A stretch of DNA of 13,677 nt, from contig FN649736.1 in assembly GCA_000310025.1 (NCBI GenBank), positions 3,016,928 through 3,030,604 on the forward strand, given 5' to 3'. Source of the stretch: Ectocarpus siliculosus (taxonomy: Eukaryota; Sar; Phaeophyceae; Ectocarpales; Ectocarpaceae). A program made the position numbers and the translations under genes. Under the pieces are notes generated by a model, which was given only the letters and a program-made list of their open reading frames with translations, did not search any database and was not told the DNA's origin. Shown here piece after piece: positions 6,882 through 13,677 of the stretch. Each line of letters opens with the position of its first letter. Position 1 is the stretch's first letter.

Positions 6882-9800
6882 GTGAGCAGAGACTCTCCCA
6901 GGGGCACACCCGGCGCTAGCAAGCAGGCCGATTTTTCTGTCCAATGTGTCACGTATTCGGCCGGTGTTGACGCTAAGGATACAAGCACGAGTCCAGCGGG
7001 CATATGCGACTATGCAAAGCACCCCCCGCTGATATGAAATTTGTATAGTCTAGACCGCATGTGTACAAGCTCTTGCCCGACGGGTAAATGTATGTCAACG
7101 GGATCGTCCCTTATCTCATTAGTCTATGCGGGGAGGGGACGATCTCGCGGCAGCATCAGTCCATTGTATGGCCAACGATACACATGTTGCATGACCATAA
7201 GATGCTCCAATGCCACACAAAGACCTATGATAGCTAGACATTAGCCCTGCATTCCTTCCGATAGTGAAATGCGCGAGCTCACACACGAAGCGATACGCAG
7301 TAAGTTTTAGGGTCGATCAGTCACCTCTAGACTGTTCGTATCGAGCGCCCTGGTACGAAGATACAAGGACTTCGGACGTGGGGGCCTGCCACCGCCCCCG
7401 TCCTCCGGGATAGGGCGGGAGGATGTGATTCCTGTACAAAGGAACGGAGAGCTGCGTACCAAAGGGGCACCTTTTTTGCAATAACAGTCTAACTCTGCGG
7501 GTAAAGTGATGTACACACTTTGTACGACCCAACTTCCTTTTGGGGCCGCGAGGCTTGAAGACAGGTTCGGCCGTGTACCTGGTCACATTATTTTTCGAGA
7601 ACGAACACGGCCTACGGTGGCCTTGTGCCTGCCAGTGGCTGTACACATGCCGCCCGAGGAAGGAAAGATGGGGAGGTGACTTTGCATCTACCAGCAGGGG
7701 TAGGGGTAGGTTTCCTCTTCCTGCACTCCCCCGCAGGTTGGGGACGTGACAGGCGTGCGCGGAACTACAAGAGCACCTGCCGGGGAGAGAATGGTGGCGG
7801 CGTAGTTGCATTTACAGCCTGCCATGGAGTTTTGTTTTTTTACGCCGATCACTGCATGAATCGCCCTACCAACGAAGCCTTCAGTCTCGAGAATAGTGTG
7901 AAGACGTGCCCTTCAGCACTGGAATACGCTGCAGTGCAAATACACGTTTTGAGAAAACCCTCCGCCAGGTCAGGAAACGTAAGTTTGTTTGTCGTAGTTT
8001 CTGCAATAGGCGGGCAATACTCATGCTGGCAATGGAGAAAATATATATGCGTAGATGACGATAACTGTATGTATTCCGGACGGACGGCCACTTCCTCAAA
8101 ACTGAAGCAAGTAGGCTGAAAAAAGAGTAGCCGTTCCGAGAGTGGTAATCTAGTGGCATGCGACCCGACAAGGATCGTTCTTCGCTTTCCACGCAAACCG
8201 CCGGGGTGGAAGGCCTACTGTAGTCCCGCCTCTGGAGGTGAATCGAAACATAGAGTCAACGAAAAAATGCTGTCCGATCGGTCGAGGTTTTCACCAGTTG
8301 CGATCCGGTGGTACTTTGATCAGTGTTGCAAGACGAGGGAAAGCAATGCAGAAAAGTGCATCGTGACGAAAGCATTGTTGCTGCTCGTCTCTTGGAGCCT
8401 GGTGTAGCTAGTGAACAGGGGCTGGACACGGCAGGGTCCCACAAACGTCATGCGAACAGCAGAACTCAATGCTCTATGTCGGCCATGAAGGGGGCGGAGA
8501 CACCCCACCCCTTCGAGAAGAGGCGCGTTTTAGTTCTCTCAAGCACCTTCTCATCTTGCAAGATTTTTTTGATGGGGGTGAACGTCCTTTTACAGTGCGT
8601 GGCCATACAAAACCACTCTCGACACCAAACAAGTGTCTTCTTGTGACCACTTATTTTCTGTGGCCAGGTGATCAAGCTCAAGAATATCCCACCGAAGGAA
8701 CAGGAGGCCTGCAAGAACGAGGTCGAGCTCCTGAGCCGCATGTGCCACCCCAACATCGTGGGCTACACCAACTCATTCCTCTACAAGAACTGCCTGTGCA
8801 TCATCATGGAGTACTGCGACGCCGGCGACCTCGGCGACCGTGTCAACGAGGCAAAGGTGTGTGCGCGCGACTGACAGACAGACGCCGGTTACATTTGCGC
8901 TGTGCTAATGTTTGTGGTGGTGCTTTCCTTTCGTCCGTATGCCTTGTGGTTGATGTTCGGAAACGGTTGTGCATCGGGGGCGACCTTCCTTTGTGACTTC
9001 AGAGGAAACCAGTAGAAAGTTATCTGGGGTCCTTGATGGCCTTGGCCTCTTGTTTCGCGGCGAGCGACCTCGAGATCAATTTTATTTTTGTCTTCGTTGT
9101 ACGATTTTTTCCTTCGCTTGTCGACGAGTCGAGAAGGGCCTGCCACTGGCAATACCGATTAAAAAATAACACCGTAAAGTAGGTCCTGGTTTTACGAGCG
9201 GGATCGAATGCTTTCAAGAATACAATAGCGTTTTTGGGCAGCGGAGCAACAACAGTTACCATGTAACTGATGGCGCTTGACAACCTCTAACCCTTACCCG
9301 TGACTCCCCGCGCGGGAACAAACGCTCTCCCCTGCTAGGGCCAACTCCTCCCGGAGAGCAAGGTGATGACCTGGTTCGTGCAGACGGCCCTGGGGCTGCA
9401 CTTCATGCACTCCAACCGCGTGCTCCACCGGGACATCAAGACGCAGAACGTGTTCATCCTCAGCAGCGGCAGGGTAGTGCTGGGGGATCTCGGCATCTCC
9501 AAGGCAAGCAGGGGGGGGGGGGGGGGGACTCCAAATCCTGCATGCCCTAATCCTTAAACCATTTACCCCCCATCCCTACAAAACCGGGACGGAACACGCC
9601 GGGTTTTCCCCGGAACAGGGTCTCCCATCACCAAACGCGAAACGCCCTGAGGGATTTGGGGAATCCCATGAAGGGGGAACTGCATCCTGCTAAGGGGGTT
9701 CGGCATCTTGTGCTTACTTCCTTGCGTACGGATGACAGCTACGTATGACTTAATTTATTTTCTGGTGCTTTCACTTCCAGAGACAGTTGTAAGCACTGTG

Positions 9801-12800
9801 TAACTGCCTCGAGGATGCTTGACCATTTTAACACAACGTGGTGCGATCATCCCCCTTGCGCGGAGTGAGGGTTCTCCACCCCGCACAACATGATCTACTC
9901 GACCACCATTATGGTTACCGCCAAAAAAAAACGAGGTAAAAAAAAACGGTAACCTGGTTGCCGAGTTCACGAAGTGAATTGACTTGTTTTACAACGTCGT
10001 TGCCAAGCGACGAAAACCCAACCCCGATGGCAAACACCGGGGGGGGCGGCTTGTTTTACAACGTCTTTGCCAAGCGACGAAAACCCAAACCCCGATGGCA
10101 AACAAGGCCGAGGAGGGGGGGGGGGTTGATCATCTGGCAGTCGACGGGCTCACTATACAGCGGTTTACTTAGCTGCCAATTGTTGTTGCTATTGGGGATG
10201 TGCGGAGGACGCTAATCTGTGAGTGTTCTTCCGGCCGGATATGGAGGTTGTATATCGGTGATGTTTCGACAAACGCGATTTTTTTGTACACATGACATTG
10301 AACATTTTCACGACGTTCTTCTTGTGTGTGTGTGTGTGTTTGTTTTTGCCGCCTGTGTTGTTGCCTTACCCGTTGGCACCCCCTCCCCCGTCTCCTCTGT
10401 TGTTCAACACGAATGCTTCCCTTCTGCACGACGAACTACAAAAACACACTCGCCATTTTTCTATTTATGGGTCGCCGGGCGAGAGTCACTGAGCCTGCAC
10501 TTGAAAGAAACGAACACGAACAGCACCCTTCTGAAAAAGGAGTCACGGGTGACTAGCGCAATTATTTGACGCCACGCAGACCCGTTCTCTTCTGAAAACG
10601 AACAGCTCTTGGGCGGCACCCGCGATTTCGCGAGCACCTGCATCGGGACCCCTTACTACATGTCGCCGGAGATCTTCAAGAACCACCCGTACAACGACAA
10701 GTCCGATGTCTGGGCCCTGGGGTGTCTCTTGTACGAGTTGCTCACGCTCAAGCACGCCTTCGACGCGCAAAGGTGGGACAATAACCCCCCCCCCCCCCCT
10801 CCCGCTCGACGGGCGATAATGCGTAACCCCCGTCCCCTCCCGCGCATTGCCTCTCCTTTTTCAAGCTTGCACCCTTTAGATCGCCCCTACTCAGAAAACC
10901 CTTGACTCGCGGGGGGTATTTTTTAGGTTGTTCGTGCTCCGTCTATTTTTTCGAGTCTTCATCCTCGTTGGCTCTCCCAGAAGTAGTGTAGGCGTGGTAC
11001 CATATACGTCTTGAATGGGATATGCCTGCGGGAGAAAATTGCCGACGAAGGCCATAAGCGTAGTATCTCGGCGATGCACTCCCGTGAGTCCCTCGGCCGC
11101 CGTCCCCTTCACATTGTGGGTATGTGTTGTGCGTACCGCGGCAGAATGGTTTGTATTCCCTCGGTTTAAAGGTGGGGCTCATTAGAGGTGGTGCTGTACC
11201 CGCGGTGTGCCTCTAAACTTGTTAGATACCGTCCCTTCACTGTTGTGGCTGTTCGGTTGCGAGTGTCTTGAGGCTGAAAAATCGACTCAATGCACACCAG
11301 CTACAATGCACGACGACAAAAATGTGAGACGAGCGTGATGCTGTTGTCTTTCCTGAACGCATGCGTACCCCCTACGTATCTCGGAATCCTGTGTCCCTCG
11401 CGAGCAATATTTAAGGACAGTTTTGTTGAGGGCGTTTCATTGTGAAAAAATGAAACGAAAAATATGCTATCAACAGCCCTGGAATATCCGACACACATAT
11501 TTTGCTGCGAATCTAACCAATAACATATACAAACAAACAAAACAAGGCAATCGCCGAATTGCCGCCCATGAACAAGCAACCAACGTGCAAGTTACGCAAT
11601 ATCAGCTGCTTGTAGCAAGGACCACTCCTACCTTCAAAGTCGTCCAATTAAATCATTCCACCAACCACCCGAACTACCGTCCCAATCGACCGATAGATAG
11701 CCTGATCAACCAATCAAAATCCGAATGTTGCACTCAAACCCACCGAATCAGCAAATCACGCCCAAGCAGCTAACGCTCCGAAGCACCACACATACACCAA
11801 ACCGACCGACAAACCGCAACTTCAGCCTGAACGGCCTTGCCGGCAAGATCATCAAGGGCAAGTTCCCCAGCGTGTCCACCCAGTACTCCAAGAACCTCCG
11901 CGCCCTCGTGAACGACATGCTCGCCACCAACCCCAAGAAGAGGCCGGACATCGAGCAGATCCTGCGCAAGTCGTTCGTGCAGACCAGGGTGAAGGAGTTC
12001 GTGGGCGACCTCGACGCCGACGAACTGCACCGCCAGGTGGAGAGATGTATGGTAGTCTTTAGGCTTCCAAGCGCTCGGGTTGCGCTCGGACGGATAGACG
12101 CATATGGTGCACCCTTCGTGTTTCGGTGACCGGCGACGCCGTTTACTGAGACAACGTGACACACAACATACAACAAAATAGGTGTAGTTATTGCTAGCTG
12201 CCATGGTTCAAGGACCGTTCCGAGGACGGTTTCGTTCTCCGGGCAACATTGCGCATCACCGCGCCGACGCCTGAACACCGTCCGGTAAGGGTCTGAGTGG
12301 CGGTAAGGCGTTGGCTGGGGCGATGTGCCCATTTCATTTCGTGCAAAGTGTTGTTCGTTGTCGCTATTGTTCCCCGGGGCACGGGGCACGGGAAATTTTT
12401 TTTTGGAATGCTTGTGGGGGGGGGGGGGGGGGCTGTTTGGGGAGCGCTTCTCGGGGTGCGACAGTTTCCCCTGCTGCTGCTTGTTGGTGGAAATAATGGT
12501 TTTGCGGCGGCGGCGGTGACGGTCGTAGCGGTGGTGGTGTTTCTGCCACGGCCAAGTCCCTACGCAACGCCACCGCCCGCACGTTTGTTCACCAGCCATC
12601 GTCACCAGCCGCGCGCATCTACCTTCCGTGGATACCTGTCCGGCTGCAGATCCCGGCCGCGGGGCATATGAATAAGCGATCCTTACACGATTGAAAAACA
12701 GCAACCAATGATGTCACCCACAAGAGAGCACGTCAACGCCTACCACCTACCGCGTAGCTTGTCCGGCAGAACACCCGCCCCGTTGCTTGAGCGAAAAGGA

Positions 12801-13084
12801 AAGACACTTGCGTAGTGCTGTACCGAAAAAAGCCCGCTGGTGATGCCACAACTCGATGATCGCAGGAAAAGGCCATGCACGCCCTGAGCGACCAGCTGAT
12901 CGACCTCAAGATGGACGACGCCGTTCCGATGGCAAACCTTATCGTGGAAGAGGGAGAGGGGGACGGCCCTAACGCCCCCTCTCCCAGTGAATCGGACGCG
13001 GCGGCTGCCGCTGCCGCCGCCGCCGCCAAATCCGGGGGCTCTCGTTCGCAGCTCAAGGCCCAGAAGCACCAGGTGACCCGATAA
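6783..13084 (+). CDS. NEK: NIMA-related (NEK) serine/threonine protein kinase (6 exons: 6783-6881, 8668-8856, 9339-9503, 10606-10772, 11826-12036, 12866-13072 or 13084)
   Basis: The exons join to 346 residues (349 if the frame runs to the TAA at 13082). Seen in order: glycine loop GEGSFGKV (11-18), beta3 lysine K33 as the last codon of exon 1, alpha-C glutamate in NEVELL (E51), HRDIKTQN with catalytic D128, DLG metal-binding motif (D146), activation loop with T162 in [13 protein letters not shown], then [13 protein letters not shown] and HAFDAQ. The kinase domain ends near residue 258. [20 protein letters not shown] and LKHAF are NEK hallmarks. NEKs phosphorylate Ser/Thr proteins in mitotic progression, centrosome function and flagellar control. 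DLG in place of DFG also occurs in NEK6/7. All catalytic residues are present, so the kinase is expected to be active. The tail is acidic and Ala-rich with no long coiled coil visible. The exact subfamily is unresolved. The symbol is a family-level call. Confidence 0.93.
6882..8667 (+). other. NEK intron 1 (1786 nt)
   Basis: The longest intron in the window. Both strands carry open frames (for example plus 7625-8119 and minus 7317-7811) without any recognised domain. Strong cryptic donors GCA|GTAAGT near 7299 and ACGTAAGT near 7978 have no partner exon I can support. Confidence 0.75.
8668..8856 (+). CDS. NEK exon 2: helix C and hinge
   Basis: Encodes 63 residues. It contains [18 protein letters not shown] (helix C with the conserved Glu, then HPNIV) and the hinge [11 protein letters not shown]. 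Acceptor TGGCCAG|GTG, donor AAG|GTGTGT, phase 0 on both sides. Confidence 0.95.
8857..9338 (+). other. NEK intron 2 (482 nt)
   Basis: GT donor GTGTGT, acceptor preceded by the pyrimidine-rich CTCTCCCCTGCTAG. No feature recognised inside. Confidence 0.8.
9339..9503 (+). CDS. NEK exon 3: catalytic loop and DLG
   Basis: Encodes 55 residues starting [15 protein letters not shown], through [10 protein letters not shown], to GDLGISK. The acceptor CTGCTAG|GGC was placed by continuity with the family's G-x-L-L-P-E block. The donor is AAG|GCAAGC, a GC-type donor directly followed by G17. Phase 0 on both sides. Confidence 0.92.
9913..9954. repeat. Inverted repeat with poly-A loop
   Basis: Perfect 8 nt arms GGTTACCG (9913-9920) and CGGTAACC (9947-9954) enclose 26 nt dominated by two A9 runs. 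It lies within NEK intron 3, 30 nt before the hairpin repeat. Confidence 0.75.
9984..10110 (+). repeat. Two-copy tandem hairpin repeat R2 with G tracts
   Basis: Unit: TTGTTTTACAACGTC, then TTGCCAAGCGACGAAAACCC, then CCCCGATGGCAAACA and a G tract. Copies start near 9984 and 10050 and differ by a few bases. Each unit holds near-terminal TTGCCA...TGGCAA arms that could pair. A diverged third copy, inverted, lies at 13461-13530. Confidence 0.8.
10606..10772 (+). CDS. NEK exon 4: activation loop to helix F/G
   Basis: Encodes [18 protein letters not shown], then [20 protein letters not shown], ending HAFDAQ plus two bases. Acceptor GAACAG|CTC, donor AAAG|GTGGGA. The trailing AG joins the first C of exon 5 to make Ser207, giving HAFDAQSLNGL, which fits the family. 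The exon is 167 nt, the only internal one not divisible by three apart from its partner exon 5. Confidence 0.93.
10773..11825 (+). other. NEK intron 4 (1053 nt)
   Basis: Begins GTGGGACAATAA and then C15 (10785-10799). The last 300 nt, from about 11500, are strikingly G-poor and AC-rich (CCAAC/CAACC words), leading to the acceptor ACTTCAG. No coding sequence recognised. Confidence 0.78.
11826..12036 (+). CDS. NEK exon 5: C-lobe end
   Basis: Encodes C-lobe helices [35 protein letters not shown] and the closing [10 protein letters not shown], then [16 protein letters not shown]. Acceptor ACTTCAG|CCT, phase 2 in. Donor CAG|GTGGAG, phase 0 out. An alternative donor at T|GTATGG would create a stop codon with exon 6, so it was rejected. 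Confidence 0.92.
12037..12865 (+). other. NEK intron 5 (829 nt)
   Basis: Contains a G17 run (12416-12432) and a CGG-rich stretch at about 12504-12520. Much of it is free of stop codons on the minus strand. Acceptor GATCGCAG. Confidence 0.78.
12866..13084 (+). CDS. NEK exon 6: acidic, alanine-rich tail (end uncertain)
   Basis: Encodes [18 protein letters not shown], an acidic stretch (VEEGEGDG), a Ser/Pro patch, a run of 10 alanines and LKAQKHQ. Acceptor GATCGCAG|GAA, phase 0. It either continues to VTR and TAA (13082-13084), giving 349 residues, or splices at CAG|GTGACC after 13072 to an exon I cannot identify with confidence. Confidence 0.78.
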   Translation, partial: EKAMHALSDQLIDLKMDDAVPMANLIVEEGEGDGPNAPSPSESDAAAAAAAAAAKSGGSRSQLKAQKHQVTR

Positions 13085-13439
13085 GAAGATGATGACCAAG
13101 GTCTTGTTCATTTCCACACACCACAACAACGAATAACACCCGCGGAAACGGTCAGTTGTTCAGAGGGTGGGAGAAACGTGTGTCCAAACGCCACTTCGCC
13201 TGGCAGAACTAATTTCCGACACATCGAATGGTCGGCAATCGCTGTTGTTGGGCATTTCAGGTCCGCACAGCGATCACGGTACCCTTAGCACACTTGCATC
13301 ATTCTTTACCGAAAGATGTAAGCTATCAACCAAATTAGGCATGCATTCATGGATCACGCACCGACGTGCATGAACCGTGCTGCTCACACCACACACCCCG
13401 ACGTTCGTTACAACCACCCCCCCCCGGTTGATACTCCGT

Positions 13440-13460
13440 CCCCCCCCCCCCCCCCCCCCC
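13440..13460 (+). repeat. C21 homopolymer followed by G5
   Basis: The longest homopolymer in the window. The C21G5 junction can self-pair and is a typical assembly or sequencing trouble spot. Confidence 0.9.
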
Positions 13461-13530
13461 GGGGGTTTCCAAACGGGTTTGGGTTTTTGTGCCTTTTGGA
13501 ACAACCTGTAAAAAAAAGGCGCCCCCCCCG
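13461..13530 (-). repeat. Diverged, inverted copy of hairpin repeat R2
   Basis: Read on the minus strand: a G tract, GCGCC, TTTTTTTACAGGTTGTTCC, AAAAACCCAAACCCG, TTTGGAAACC. It aligns block for block with the unit at about 10040-10110, including the leading G tract. Its arms TTCCAAA/TTTGGAA are complementary to each other although both differ from the other copies. Confidence 0.6.
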
Positions 13531-13677
13531 GGGTTGCCCCCCACAATGGGGTTTCCTCCCCGTGGAGAAAAGGGGGTGAAAAAAAGGAAAAATGGGTTGG
13601 AAGACTTTTAGGAACAGCTTAACCCGTTTTTTTTTTTACCCCCGGTTTTTTTTTTGGGGGGAAAAGAGGGGGGGGGA

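Larger units (their letters stand above)
9504..10605 (+). other. NEK intron 3 (1102 nt), GC-AG type, repeat-bearing
   Basis: Starts GCAAGCA followed by G17 (9511-9527). Contains the inverted repeat at 9913-9954, the two-copy hairpin repeat at about 9984-10110, a (GT)n run near 10323-10340, and a small GGGATT/AATCCC inverted repeat at 9651-9667. The acceptor is GAACAG. Confidence 0.78.
13085..13677. other. Downstream of NEK exon 6; homopolymer-rich right edge
   Basis: May be 3' UTR and flank, or a further NEK intron. A possible small exon after TTTCAG at 13260 reads 25 codons to a stop, but shows no family resemblance. From about 13415 the sequence is dominated by long C, G, T and A runs. Confidence 0.5.

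Noticed and set aside
7693-7712. GGGGTAGGGGTAGG, telomere-like words
   Set aside because: Only two imperfect units inside intron 1, too short to mean anything.
11748-12704. Longest open frame in the window, 318 codons on the minus strand
   Set aside because: It lies opposite NEK exon 5 and intron 5, has low-complexity Arg/Pro/His-rich content and no domain. It is best explained as a shadow of GC-rich coding sequence plus a stop-poor intron.
13261-13315. Possible seventh NEK exon after TTTCAG with a GAT|GTAAGC donor
   Set aside because: The peptide (VRTAITVPLAHLHHSLPKD) shows no family similarity, and nothing else in the window would follow it.

Overview
The window is nuclear DNA of a eukaryote. 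Conserved coding blocks end at GT or GC donors and resume after AG acceptors, separated by introns of about 0.3-1.8 kb. GC-rich exons, long introns, many simple repeats and G/C homopolymers, and genes on opposite strands fit a stramenopile, most likely a brown alga resembling Ectocarpus or a kelp. That assignment is inference from style and was not searched.

Layout. Positions 1-2572 (minus strand) hold the 5' half of a multi-pass membrane transporter of the drug/metabolite transporter superfamily, closest in my judgement to SLC35F6. Four exons (2572-2468, 2194-2069, 1640-1458, 745-569) join in phase 0 into 197 residues covering about six of an expected ten membrane segments. The rest lies beyond the left edge. 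Positions 2573-6782 are a 4.2 kb spacer between divergent genes. It holds a CT/CTGT microsatellite, a dispersed repeat shared with the transporter's last intron, a decayed tandem duplication, a short tandem repeat and palindromes, but no convincing gene. Positions 6783-13084 (plus strand) hold a NIMA-related (NEK) protein kinase in six exons. The joined product is about 346-349 residues, with a complete catalytic domain and a short acidic, alanine-rich tail. Positions 13085-13677 end in long homopolymers that may be poor-quality sequence.

The two genes are divergently arranged and nothing shows that they work together. NEK kinases act in the cell cycle, centrosomes and flagella; SLC35F6-like proteins are endomembrane or lysosomal transporters. 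I found no RNA gene, CRISPR array, intact transposon or obvious novel system. The observations most worth checking are a three-copy dispersed repeat with an inverted pair, a G-tract-flanked hairpin repeat with apparent compensatory changes, two GC-AG introns with identical GCAAGC donors, a near-perfect palindrome upstream of the NEK start, and a C13 tract just after the transporter start codon.
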